Origin: an uncultured Collinsella sp.
Lineage (GTDB): Bacteria > Actinomycetota > Coriobacteriia > Coriobacteriales > Coriobacteriaceae
Direction of reading: 5' to 3'
Assembly (NCBI GenBank): GCA_934654625.1
Contig: CAKUGM010000012.1
Span: forward strand, 1-37,567
Length of the DNA stretch: 37,567 nucleotides
Shown: one piece after another, positions 26,556-34,085 of the stretch
How the letters are laid out: every line of letters starts with the position of its first letter
Position numbering within the stretch: position 1 is the stretch's first letter
Program-made: the position numbers and the translations under genes
Notes under the pieces: model-generated
The model's input: the letters and a program-made list of their open reading frames with translations, nothing else
Told to the model about the DNA's origin: nothing
The model's database searches: none

Positions 26556-26673
26556 AAAAAAGTTCGCCCCGCCCAATCCGAAGATTGAGCGGGGGTTACT
26601 TTACGGGTAAGCCACATAGATGGCTCCCCTTGTCTGGAGCCGCGCCCTTCCCCAAGGTGAGCTGCTTCTGACT
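26556..26673 (-). ncRNA. tracrRNA
   Basis: Read on the minus strand, the RNA starts near 26673 and reaches the T-run at 26561-26556, about 118 nt. The anti-repeat (26666-26632) pairs with nearly all of the CRISPR repeat, with one mismatch near the spacer side, a one-base bulge and a divergent far end. Next is a hairpin AGCCA/TGGCT (26625-26621 with 26614-26610), flanked by GGG/CCC. The terminator hairpin has 12-bp arms (26594-26583 and 26578-26567) and a C(UUCG)G tetraloop, followed by TTTTTT. This is the order anti-repeat, nexus-type stem, terminator expected of a tracrRNA for II-C Cas9. It is transcribed against the array and cas genes. Confidence 0.93.
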
Positions 26674-26679
26674 AGCACT

Positions 26680-26713
26680 ATTATAGCGCCGTTAAGGGGA
26701 AGGTTGCCGTCAA
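26680..26713 (-). promoter_or_regulatory. tracrRNA promoter
   Basis: On the minus strand a perfect TATAAT (26685-26680) lies seven bases from the inferred tracrRNA start. TTGACG (26713-26708) lies 22 bases upstream, a wide spacing, so the -10 may dominate. The -35 candidate abuts the cas1 start codon. A plus-strand TATTAT (26679-26684) overlaps the same bases and could serve cas1. Confidence 0.75.
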
Positions 26714-26714
26714 A

Positions 26715-27605
26715 ATGGCCCAACGGACGATTCTTATCCAAAGCAAGGCCCACCTCTGCATTAAAAACGGTCTGCTAATGGTTACTTTGGACGACCGCAG
26801 TGCCACGATTCCCCTTGAAGACATCTGGGTGGTCATCATCGAGTCCCATCTAGTTACACTCACCGTTGCATGTATGTCTCAGCTCAACGATGCAGGCATC
26901 GGCGTCATGATCTGTGGACGCGACCATATGCCCAACGGGCTCATGCTCCCCCTGGGTGCCCACTCGAGGCATGCGCGCATTGTTGAAGATCAACTCGCCA
27001 TGACTTTGCCGTTTAAGAAGCAGCTCTGGAAACGAATCGTCCAAACCAAGATTCTCAATCAGGCCTCTGTTCTTAAGGAAATGGGCATCTCCCCCGGCCC
27101 GTTGCCTTCCTATGCAAAAAACGTTCTCTCTGGCGACACGGATAACCGCGAGGGAGCTGCCGCGGCAGCATATTTCAAAGCGCTCATAACAGAAGGAACT
27201 CGCCGCAGCAGCATACAGAGCTCGGCACTTGATTACGGCTACAGCATTTTACGCGCGGGTATTGGACGAGCAGCAGTGGGCGGCGGTTGGCTCGTTTCGC
27301 AGGGGCTTCATCACCACAGTGTTTACAACGCCTTTAATCTTGTCGATGACCTCATCGAACCATATCGGCCCCTTGTCGATCTTATTGTCATGAGCAACGG
27401 CATCACCGAACCCCTCGGACGAGAAGATAAAGCGCTGCTAGCTCGCATCTTCGAGCACGTTCTTTCAATCGACGGCAGGCGGTGCGGATGCCAGCAATGC
27501 ATCGAGACGACCTTGACCTCACTCAGAAGTGCTGTTCTGGAAAAGAATCCAAAAAAGCTATTGCTGCCTGAGCTCAAAGGGCTCGAAATGATAACGATTG
27601 AATAG
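26715..27605 (+). CDS. cas1: CRISPR integrase Cas1, type II
   Basis: This 296-aa protein inserts new spacers together with Cas2. The family's metal-binding residues are visible: E146 in TDNREGAAAAAYF, the histidine cluster 199-201 in GLHHHSVYNAFNLVDD, and E215 in DDLIEPYRPLVD. The N-terminal half is beta rich, starting TILIQSKAHLCIKNGLL. Length and sequence fit type II Cas1. The start at 26715 has a purine-rich AAGGGGAAGG region upstream at long spacing. cas2 follows after nine bases. The gene is separated from cas9 by the array and tracrRNA. Confidence 0.97.
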   Translation: MAQRTILIQSKAHLCIKNGLLMVTLDDRSATIPLEDIWVVIIESHLVTLTVACMSQLNDAGIGVMICGRDHMPNGLMLPLGAHSRHARIVEDQLAMTLPFKKQLWKRIVQTKILNQASVLKEMGISPGPLPSYAKNVLSGDTDNREGAAAAAYFKALITEGTRRSSIQSSALDYGYSILRAGIGRAAVGGGWLVSQGLHHHSVYNAFNLVDDLIEPYRPLVDLIVMSNGITEPLGREDKALLARIFEHVLSIDGRRCGCQQCIETTLTSLRSAVLEKNPKKLLLPELKGLEMITIE

Positions 27606-27614
27606 GGAGGAGCC

Positions 27615-27932
27615 ATGAGAGTCATGAGGCTATTGGTGCTATTTGACCTGCCCACGGGAAGTAAAGCGGAGAGACGTCAATACAGCGAATTCCGCAAATT
27701 CCTGATTCAAGACGGCTATCACATGGAGCAGTTTTCGGTCTATTCGCGGCTATTGATAACGCGCGAGTCGGCCGCAACGCACATCGCCCGCCTTAAGCAA
27801 AATCTTCCACGCGCCGGAGAAGTCACCGTTATCGAAATGACCGAAAAACAATACGAAGATCGGATGGTGCTCCTAAGCGAAAGACGGGAAGCTCCCGTAG
27901 AGCAGGGTGTCCAGCTAACGCTTGTGTTCTAG
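27615..27932 (+). CDS. cas2: CRISPR adaptation protein Cas2
   Basis: This 105-aa ferredoxin-fold protein is the structural partner of Cas1 in spacer integration. The first strand LLVLFDLPTGS, with D11, and the segment FLIQDGYHMEQFSVYSRLL are typical for type II Cas2. GGGAGGAG precedes the ATG at 27615; a second ATG three codons later is less well placed. It is the last cas gene; no csn2 or cas4 follows. Confidence 0.97.
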   Translation: MRVMRLLVLFDLPTGSKAERRQYSEFRKFLIQDGYHMEQFSVYSRLLITRESAATHIARLKQNLPRAGEVTVIEMTEKQYEDRMVLLSERREAPVEQGVQLTLVF

Positions 27933-28001
27933 CAGTCTGGACAATAGATCGAAGCGAATATGCGCCCCAAAAAGTAGAAGGCGCCTTAAAGTGCTCCCCC
28001 G

Positions 28002-28061
28002 ATCTTGCAAAGCTACTTTGCAAGATTCCTGATTTCTTGCAATCCTACTTTGCAAGATTCC
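28002..28061. repeat. Direct and inverted repeats at the LysR gene 3' end
   Basis: CTACTTTGCAAGATTCC occurs at 28013-28029 and again at 28045-28061. The second copy encodes the last residues and stop (NLAK, TAG) of the LysR gene, so the gene end is duplicated 32 bases downstream of itself. The first copy is also half of a perfect 11-bp inverted repeat (28002-28012 with 28016-28026). No T-run follows on either side. Confidence 0.85.
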
Positions 28062-28965
28062 CCGCCGCATCACGCCCGGCAGAGCAGGCCTCCCGCACGC
28101 GCTGTAAAAACTCCTCGCAGGCGCGGGAGCGCAGGCGGTACTTTTTCCATACAAGGTACGAGGCGATCTCAAACGGCGGGTCCAGGGGAACAAATCGCAG
28201 GTCGGAGCTATCGTCCACTTGGAACAGATGATCGATGCCCATCGCGCACGCCGCACCGGAGCGCAGAAGGTGCGATGCGTTGCCAATGAGGTCAAATCGG
28301 CCCACAACGTTGAACTCTTCCGGATCCACAGTACCGCCCGACCACGCCGCAAGATCCACAGCCTTATTCGAGGTGCGCGAGCTCAACAGCAGCGGCATGC
28401 CCGCAAGCTCCGCCGGCGTCGCCGCCTCAAGCTTGCCCCAGGGGCCATCGGCCGCCACGCACACGCCCACGCAATCGGCCTCGGGCATGCGCACCCACTC
28501 GTATTTCTCCAGATTGACCGGCTCAAGCAGCAGGGCAAAGTCCAAAAGGCCGCGTTCCAGGCGCTCCTCCACCGCATCGGCATTGCCCGTATAGAGCTCG
28601 ATCGTCACACCCGGATGGTCATGTTGCAGCCCCGCAAACGTGTCGAGCACATCGCGCATGGCTTTTGTCTCTCCGGCGCCAATGCGAATATTGCCCGTGA
28701 TGCCCAGCTCCTGGTCGCCCAACTCGGACTCGGTTTGTTCCACAAGCGAGAGTATCTCCTCCGCGCGCTGGCGCAGGCGCATACCGTCGCTCGTAAGCAC
28801 GCATGAACGGTTGGTGCGCTCGAACAGCTCCACGCCCAACTCTCGCTCCAGGTCGGCAATCTGACGTGAAAGCGTGGGCTGCGTCACGTGCAAGACGTTC
28901 GCAGCCTCGGTCATGTTCTCCTCGCGCGCAACCGCCAAGAAGTACCGCAGGGTCCTTAGCTCCAT
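28045..28965 (-). CDS. LysR family transcriptional regulator
   Basis: This 306-aa regulator begins MELRTLRYFLAVAREENMTE with the canonical LysR winged helix (LHVTQPTLSRQIADLERELG). Residues about 90-290 form the periplasmic-binding-like effector domain. GAGAGGGG precedes the ATG at 28965. Its effector and targets are unknown. It faces away from cas2 and lies at the end of a minus-strand gene series. The aldo-keto reductase operon 4 kb away is of a kind often controlled by LysR proteins, but no direct link is visible. Its last codons are duplicated downstream. Confidence 0.95.
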   Translation of the reverse strand: MELRTLRYFLAVAREENMTEAANVLHVTQPTLSRQIADLERELGVELFERTNRSCVLTSDGMRLRQRAEEILSLVEQTESELGDQELGITGNIRIGAGETKAMRDVLDTFAGLQHDHPGVTIELYTGNADAVEERLERGLLDFALLLEPVNLEKYEWVRMPEADCVGVCVAADGPWGKLEAATPAELAGMPLLLSSRTSNKAVDLAAWSGGTVDPEEFNVVGRFDLIGNASHLLRSGAACAMGIDHLFQVDDSSDLRFVPLDPPFEIASYLVWKKYRLRSRACEEFLQRVREACSAGRDAAGNLAK

Positions 28966-29034
28966 GCCAGCCCCTCTCAAAAGCAAGCGCTCCTTTTACA
29001 AAAGGCCCGCTCCCCCGATTTGTCATTCGTTTGC

Positions 29035-29063
29035 CGTATACCCAAATTGCGACCATAGGTAAA
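29035..29063 (-). promoter_or_regulatory. Predicted LysR promoter
   Basis: On the minus strand, TTTACC (29063-29058) and TATACG (29040-29035) are exactly 17 bases apart, 70 bases from the LysR start. Each box matches four of six consensus bases. Confidence 0.5.
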
Positions 29064-29103
29064 TATCATTGCCGAAGACCCACGCGCTCACGGCACCAAA
29101 CGC

Positions 29104-29748
29104 CTAGGCCCGGCGCGCATGCTCCAGATAACCGCCCACGCTATAGTGATCGGCGCCGTCGTTTGCCGGGTTTCCCTCGCCGCCCACAACGCCCAGGTAG
29201 CCGTCTTCGAGCTTGCCACCGTCCTTGTCCACCACAAGCGCGTACCAGTGGCCGTTCTCGTGCGCGGGCTTGCGCAGCTGACACGTTAGCGTCAACTTGG
29301 GCTCGCCCTCCTTGCAATAAAACGCACCTTGGCGCTCAAGCTTTGCCAGCAAGCATCCATCGAGCCAAAAGCAGATAAACGGCGTCTCAAACGCATCCGT
29401 GAGCGCACCCGCCTCGCTGTTGTACACATAGCAGAACAAAGCGCGGTCGCTCGAGCAGCTCAGCAGATTGACCTCGCTCGCCTTGAGCTTGAACTCCACC
29501 ACGGCAAACGCACCGGGACGGTCTGCATTTTCACTCACGTTGGTAACGGCGGTCTTCACCTGGAAAAAGAATGTCTCGGCAGGCACATCCGGCTGCTCGA
29601 GCCTCTGCTTGAGGTTGAGCGACACCACGTCTACGCCCATGTCTGCAGGCGGGCGCAGCGCGTCCAAGCCGTTGCGATACAGCGAGCTCATAAGCTGGTA
29701 CTCGCCGGTGTAGCCGTTGTACAGCAGATCGAAGAAGTCCTGGGCCAC
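29104..29748 (-). CDS. DUF4365-like protein with PD-(D/E)XK-type nuclease features
   Basis: This 214-aa protein begins at a GTG with GAGGAG about seven bases upstream; the open frame extends to 29865 without a better site. The N-terminal half reads TGEYQLMSSLYRNGLDALRP, then MGVDVVSLN and FFFQVKTA. The order glutamate, GxD and QxK with this spacing is the pattern of DUF4365 and related restriction-endonuclease-like folds. The C-terminal 70 residues have no known match in my reading. It is the last gene of a four-gene minus-strand set. A nuclease role is inference from a weak motif. Confidence 0.65.
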   Translation of the reverse strand: MAQDFFDLLYNGYTGEYQLMSSLYRNGLDALRPPADMGVDVVSLNLKQRLEQPDVPAETFFFQVKTAVTNVSENADRPGAFAVVEFKLKASEVNLLSCSSDRALFCYVYNSEAGALTDAFETPFICFWLDGCLLAKLERQGAFYCKEGEPKLTLTCQLRKPAHENGHWYALVVDKDGGKLEDGYLGVVGGEGNPANDGADHYSVGGYLEHARRA

Positions 29749-29819
29749 GTGTTTCTCCTCTAGTCTCGAACCGATCCATTCGATTCTAGCGTTGCCACAC
29801 GCAAATAGCCCGCCGGAGA

Positions 29820-30404
29820 TCATCGACTTTGAGGCCCCAGGTACGGGGCCACGGCAGCTGCGCACTCCCTTGCCATGATGTTAGCGCGGGTGAGCACCTG
29901 CTCGCACAGGCCCTCGTCAAGCAGAACAATCTGCGTAATCAGAGCTTTTGCAAGCTGCAGCTCATTGACTGCGGGCTTGTCCTCCCACAAGTCCTTGAGC
30001 ACATCCGTGACATCGAGCACCTTGCTATAGCTGCGGTCCGGCAGGGTTGCGAGAGCACCATCGGGGTTGTGGCGCAGCTCCCACACAAAGGCGACAGCGG
30101 GGTTTTCTACCTGGGCATACGCTGCGACCGAGTGATTCTCGGGACGCGCAGCCTCCCTTGGGTCCGTGCGCGCCAGAAAGGAGGCGCGGCTTGGCAGTGC
30201 CGCCGAGATCTGCCCCACAATCTGCAAGAGTTCATCGGCATGTGCACGGTAAAGATGGCAGGTGTTAAAGGCACTCCTGCGCTCAGCTTCGATAAGCTCA
30301 CGATCCGGCCGCGCCGTCGCCGCCCGATCACGGACGGCGCTGGCACGTGCAATGCGCTCGCTCAGGCTCACGCGCTCGCTCACCTTGCTCGTCGTCTTGA
30401 TCAT
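29820..30404 (-). CDS. Uncharacterised alpha-helical protein
   Basis: This 194-aa soluble protein is predicted to be mostly helical, with a basic N-terminus (SERVSLSERIARASAVRDR) and a C-terminal helical stretch LQLAKALITQIVLLDEGL. No signal peptide, membrane segment or recognised motif is seen. GGGGAG directly precedes the ATG. It lies 14 bases after the VirD4-like gene, so the two are cotranscribed, and it could be a partner of that ATPase. Confidence 0.7.
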   Translation of the reverse strand: MIKTTSKVSERVSLSERIARASAVRDRAATARPDRELIEAERRSAFNTCHLYRAHADELLQIVGQISAALPSRASFLARTDPREAARPENHSVAAYAQVENPAVAFVWELRHNPDGALATLPDRSYSKVLDVTDVLKDLWEDKPAVNELQLAKALITQIVLLDEGLCEQVLTRANIMARECAAAVAPYLGPQSR

Positions 30405-30418
30405 CGTCTCCCCTTTCC

Positions 30419-31771
30419 TCAGGCAGCCACGCCGGAACCGTCGTCAAACGCCTCGACCTCAAAAAGTGTCTCGGACCACGAGTTCGCCGCGCGCCTGCTG
30501 TCCGCAGGTTCGACTCCCCCGCCCCTGCCCACAAGCTCCCCATAGCCCGGGGGCTGCTCAAGCTCATAGGCAGGCTCGCACACGCCGCGTTGGCCGCGCT
30601 CGAACAGCCACCATCTTCCCGCCGGCGTCTCCAGCAACGTCGAGGGCGTCTTGTTGGCACGCAGGGCAAAGTAGCGGGCCGTTCGCTCGTCTTGAAATCC
30701 CAGCACAAGGTGGCGGTCGCAGTTGCCTATGATCGAGTTCGCCTGGGCCTCGCCGTAGCGCGCCTCGAGTTGGCTCACCGTCTGGCAGATGGCGGTGCAG
30801 CTGATCTCTCGGCTGCGAATGACAGACAGTACGTCGTCAAAGCCGGGCAACGTCAGGTTCGCAAAGTCGTCGAGCATGAACCTCACGGGCACGGGGAGCC
30901 GGCCGCCCACGCACGAAGCATCCGCAAAGTCGCACAGGCTCGAGAACGCCTGGCGCACAAACAGGCTCGTAAGCGGCGCCAAGCTGCGGTCCATATCGTC
31001 CATCGTCACAAACAGCACGCGGCGCTCGCACCCCAGGTCGCAAAAGTCGATCTGCTCCGGCTTGCGAAACGATGCAAGCGCGCCGTCAAACGTGAGCGGC
31101 ATGATGTTCGCGGCGATAATGCCCATGATGCTCGAATGCATCTTCTCTGCTCGGGCCGTGCTCCGGGCACGACGAAAAAGCGATACGGCATAGCTTTCCG
31201 GGTCCTGCCGGCGAAGGTCGCAAAACATCTGCTCGATGTTGCCCTCGCATGCCTGCTCAAATACGCTCACCACCGAGGCCATGTTCCACTCACGATCGGG
31301 CAGCGCTTCAAAAACATAGGCAATGTAGCTCGCAACGTAGTTGGCAGCCGCGCTCGCCCAAAACGGGTCGTCACCCATCTCGTCGCGGGGAAAGAGCGCA
31401 CTCGCGATGGCGATAATGTCCTGCGCAAGCGGGCGACCGCGCCGCCAGCGCACATGATGGAGCGGGTCGTAGCCAATCGTTCCTTCCATCGTGGTAAAGT
31501 CGAGGCAGTCTACCACATAGCCATGGGCGCGAAGGTACGGCGCCATCTCGCGGAAGAGGCGTCCCTTGGAGTCGAGCACAACGTAGGAACCGTGGCATTG
31601 CAGCAGGTTGGGCTTGAGGAAGTTGCGCGTCTTGCCCGAGCCGGAGCAGCCCAGAACAAGCACGTTATTGTTGAGCCCGGTTGCCCATGAGTCCATGCTC
31701 TCGGCGCGGCCGGACGTAAGGATGAGCTCGCCTGCGTAGGCTGCTCGGGGATCTATGTTTTTGACGGTCAT
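30419..31771 (-). CDS. VirD4/TraG-like ATPase without membrane segments
   Basis: This protein of about 450 aa has the type IV coupling-protein nucleotide site GCSGSGKTRNFLKPNLL near residue 42, followed by YVVLDSKGRLFREMAPYLR. Walker B is FMLDDFANL (about residue 300), with DD in place of the usual DE. The next segment, VIRSREISCTAICQTVSQLE, fits the coupling-protein family. Coupling proteins normally have two N-terminal membrane helices that dock to a secretion channel; here the ATPase starts about 40 residues in with none. No relaxase or other type IV secretion gene is nearby. ATG at 31771 and GTG at 31777 are both possible starts. It sits between a clpP paralogue and two uncharacterised genes. 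Confidence 0.87.
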   Translation of the reverse strand: MTVKNIDPRAAYAGELILTSGRAESMDSWATGLNNNVLVLGCSGSGKTRNFLKPNLLQCHGSYVVLDSKGRLFREMAPYLRAHGYVVDCLDFTTMEGTIGYDPLHHVRWRRGRPLAQDIIAIASALFPRDEMGDDPFWASAAANYVASYIAYVFEALPDREWNMASVVSVFEQACEGNIEQMFCDLRRQDPESYAVSLFRRARSTARAEKMHSSIMGIIAANIMPLTFDGALASFRKPEQIDFCDLGCERRVLFVTMDDMDRSLAPLTSLFVRQAFSSLCDFADASCVGGRLPVPVRFMLDDFANLTLPGFDDVLSVIRSREISCTAICQTVSQLEARYGEAQANSIIGNCDRHLVLGFQDERTARYFALRANKTPSTLLETPAGRWWLFERGQRGVCEPAYELEQPPGYGELVGRGGGVEPADSRRAANSWSETLFEVEAFDDGSGVAA

Positions 31772-31837
31772 GGTCACTCGCTTTCTGCGCGACGCGTTCG
31801 CGCTGATAGATCTAGGTAATACAAGGTTTTGCTCTCG

Positions 31838-32434
31838 CTAGAGCGTTGTGATGATGCGGTCTGCAAGGCCCGCCTCCACAGCTTCCTTCGCCTCAAAGTA
31901 GGTGTCGGAGGCCGTAAGCTCAAAGACGCGCTCGAGCGACATGCCGCTATGGCGTGCGATAACGCCGGCCGTGATGTCGCGGATACGCATGAGGTCGTCG
32001 GCGCGGGCCTTTACGGAAAGCGCGCTGCCTCCGGCCCCCTCGCCAATAAGCGGGTCATGGATCATAACGCGGCTGTGCGGCAGAATCTCGCGCTCGTCTC
32101 CCGCAATAAACAGCAGCGCTCCCATGCTTGCAGCCATGCCCAGGCAGACGGTGCGGATGGGGCAGCTCACGGCCTGCATGACGTCGTAGAGCGCAAGGCC
32201 GCTTTGCACCTCGCCACCCGGGCTATTGATATAGAGCGTCACGGGTGCCTCTGGGTCCTGACGTTGCAAGTAGAGCAAGGCGCGGATGATCGTGGCGCAC
32301 GACTCCGCATTCACGGGTGTCATGAGTTCGAGTTCACGCTGCCCAAGCATCTCGTCTCTGATGTCAAGACGATTGAGGCCTTCCGCCATCTCGCGAATGA
32401 TCTGGGGTTGGTAGGTAATGATGTGCTCGCCCAT
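31838..32434 (-). CDS. ClpP-like serine protease, paralogue
   Basis: This 198-aa protein has the ClpP fold with its catalytic triad in place: S103 in GMAASMGA, H126 in RVMIHDP and D177 in TASDTYFEA. Spacing matches the family. AAGGAG before the ATG at 32434 fixes the start; the frame continues further up but has no such site. No clpX or second clpP adjoins, so it is probably a specialised copy rather than the housekeeping gene. It is the first gene of the minus-strand set with the VirD4-like ATPase, 60 bases upstream of it. Confidence 0.88.
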   Translation of the reverse strand: MGEHIITYQPQIIREMAEGLNRLDIRDEMLGQRELELMTPVNAESCATIIRALLYLQRQDPEAPVTLYINSPGGEVQSGLALYDVMQAVSCPIRTVCLGMAASMGALLFIAGDEREILPHSRVMIHDPLIGEGAGGSALSVKARADDLMRIRDITAGVIARHSGMSLERVFELTASDTYFEAKEAVEAGLADRIITTL

Positions 32435-32838
32435 ATTGAGCTCCTTCCGAGGGAGAGACGCAACAACCGCAAGCGCGATGGCAGCCAGCGCGCATCGGTA
32501 GCAGCCGGGAAGGCTGCCATACACGCCAGGACTCTCGCTATGAGGTTGTACTTGAATGAATCCGGCGACAGGCACAAACGCCGCCGGCATCTCCTAAAGG
32601 CGCCAAGCGCCCTTTGTACCAGGAGTCGGGTCTCTCGGCCCTCGGGTGTTTCACACTCTAGCATCCAGCCCGGACACGAACAAGCAAGCGGTGGAAAACA
32701 CCTCGAGAGAGCGTGGCAAGTCACGCTTCTCGCCATACGCTAGACGCATACCAAACTAGTACATATAGGCATTTAACATTACAGATCCAGCCGCGTATCG
32801 TTTTACTCAGCAGAGGCAAACAACGGAAAGGCGGCTCT
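32435..32838. other. Gene-free interval between the ClpP-like and aldo-keto reductase genes
   Basis: No convincing gene lies in these 404 bases. They hold a hairpin GCAGCC/GGCTGC (32501-32506 with 32512-32517). A longer imperfect inverted repeat runs 32591-32625, with CTCCT/AGGAG ends and GGCGC/GCGCC inside. The plus-strand promoter of the aldo-keto reductase operon is at 32773-32801. The clpP-like transcript probably begins here, but I could not place its promoter. Confidence 0.6.
32773..32801 (+). promoter_or_regulatory. Predicted promoter of the aldo-keto reductase operon
   Basis: TTAACA (32773-32778) and TATCGT (32796-32801) are 17 bases apart, about 38 bases before the first ATG. The region upstream is AT rich, as is common for activator-controlled promoters. 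Confidence 0.5.
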
Positions 32839-33858
32839 ATGCGCTACACAACCCTTGGACACTCCGGAATCAAGATCTCCCAGCTTTGTCTGGGCGGCAT
32901 GAGCTTTGGCGAGGCCAGCCCGGACTTCCATCAATGGACCATTGGCCCCGACGAGACTCGCGCGGTCATCAAGCGTGCCGTCGACGCCGGCATCAATTTT
33001 ATTGACACGGCAAACTGCTACAGCTTTGGCACGAGCGAGGAATACATCGGCGCCGCCCTGCGCGACCTGGGCATCGCCCGCGAAGACGTCGTAATCGCCA
33101 GCAAGGTCCACTTCAACGAAGGTGGCCTTTCCGCTGCGGCCATCAAGCGCGAAGTCGAGGGCTCGCTCAAGCGCCTAGGCACCGACTATCTGGACCTCTA
33201 CATCATCCACCGCTTTGATTACGACGTACCCATGGAAGAGACCATGGAGGCCCTGAACGACCTGGTGCGCGAGGGCAAGGTCCGCGCTCTGGGTGCCAGC
33301 GCCATGTACGCCTATCAGCTCCATAACCTGCAGATTGTCGCGCGCGATAACGGCTGGGAGCAGTTCACCAGCATGCAGTGCCACTACAACCTGCTTTACC
33401 GCGAGGATGAGCGCGAGATGATCCCCGTGTGCCGCCAGTTCGATATGGCGATCACACCCTACAGCCCCTTGGCCTCCGGCCACCTGTGCCGCCCCACGTG
33501 GGAAAGCACCAGCACGCGCGGCACTACCGACAAAACCATGGTCAACAAGTACGATCACGACCGCGCCATAGACATGCCCATCGTCGAGCGCGTTGCCAAG
33601 GTCGCAGCCGATCACGGCGTGCCGATGTCGCAGGTCGCACTTGCCTGGCACTGGGCGCGCGGCGTCGAGGCCCCCATCGTGGGCTGCTCCAAGCCCGAGC
33701 GCGTCGATGATGCAGTGGCGGCGCTCGACCTCGAGCTCTCCACTGCCGAGGTCGACTTCCTCGAAGAGCCCTATCAGCCGCACGCGCTCGTAGGACCCAA
33801 GGGGCGTCCGGGCGAGAAGGCCCTTGCCGGCACCACCAAGGTCAAGACGACCCGCTAG
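32839..33858 (+). CDS. Aldo/keto reductase
   Basis: This 339-aa NAD(P)H-dependent oxidoreductase has the TIM-barrel family's catalytic tetrad: Asp and Tyr in FIDTANCYSFGTSE, Lys in VIASKVHF and His in YIIHRFD. The cofactor-binding end contains IVGCSKPERVDDAV. It belongs to the group of Kv-beta/YghZ-type reductases rather than the 2,5-diketogluconate type. GGAAAGG lies upstream of the ATG at 32839. It is first in a five- to six-gene operon, followed by a small helical protein. The substrate is unknown. Confidence 0.94.
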   Translation: MRYTTLGHSGIKISQLCLGGMSFGEASPDFHQWTIGPDETRAVIKRAVDAGINFIDTANCYSFGTSEEYIGAALRDLGIAREDVVIASKVHFNEGGLSAAAIKREVEGSLKRLGTDYLDLYIIHRFDYDVPMEETMEALNDLVREGKVRALGASAMYAYQLHNLQIVARDNGWEQFTSMQCHYNLLYREDEREMIPVCRQFDMAITPYSPLASGHLCRPTWESTSTRGTTDKTMVNKYDHDRAIDMPIVERVAKVAADHGVPMSQVALAWHWARGVEAPIVGCSKPERVDDAVAALDLELSTAEVDFLEEPYQPHALVGPKGRPGEKALAGTTKVKTTR

Positions 33859-33867
33859 GCACCAAAC

Positions 33868-34083
33868 ATGGATGCAAAGATCCTGGAAGCCCTACACGAT
33901 GCCGGCTGTTGCGACAGACTCATCTCCGAACTCGATAACCTGCCGAGCACCTGTGCTCGTATCTGCCGGCTCAAACGCTACCGGCGCGATCTGCTCGACC
34001 GCATGCATGACGAGCAGCGCAAGCTCGAAACCCTCGATTACCTCATCTATACGCTGCAGCAGGAGTGCCAAGCAAAGGAGTAA
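33868..34083 (+). CDS. Small helical cysteine-containing protein, uncharacterised
   Basis: This 71-aa protein contains DAGCCDRLISELDN and ends in a helix (LLDRMHDEQRKLETLDYLIY), with four cysteines in the first half plus one near the end. It starts nine bases after the first aldo-keto reductase and ends two bases before the next gene. That packing and its uniform codon use indicate a real gene. The function is unknown; similar small proteins may bind or regulate redox enzymes, but this is a guess. Confidence 0.72.
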   Translation: MDAKILEALHDAGCCDRLISELDNLPSTCARICRLKRYRRDLLDRMHDEQRKLETLDYLIYTLQQECQAKE

Positions 34084-34085
34084 CC

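Noticed and set aside
26397..26588. 63-aa plus-strand open frame between array and tracrRNA
   Set aside because: No ribosome site, composition unlike the neighbouring genes, and it runs into the tracrRNA terminator.
26632..26666. An eleventh, degenerate CRISPR repeat
   Set aside because: It is isolated, on the far side of a terminator, and forms the anti-repeat of a well-formed minus-strand tracrRNA.
30500..30540. tRNA-like GGTTCGACTCCC segment
   Set aside because: The flanking bases do not pair as a T-arm, and the stretch lies inside the VirD4-like coding sequence.
31838..32590. N-terminally extended ClpP of 250 aa
   Set aside because: AAGGAG directly before the internal ATG at 32434 and the ClpP length favour the shorter protein.
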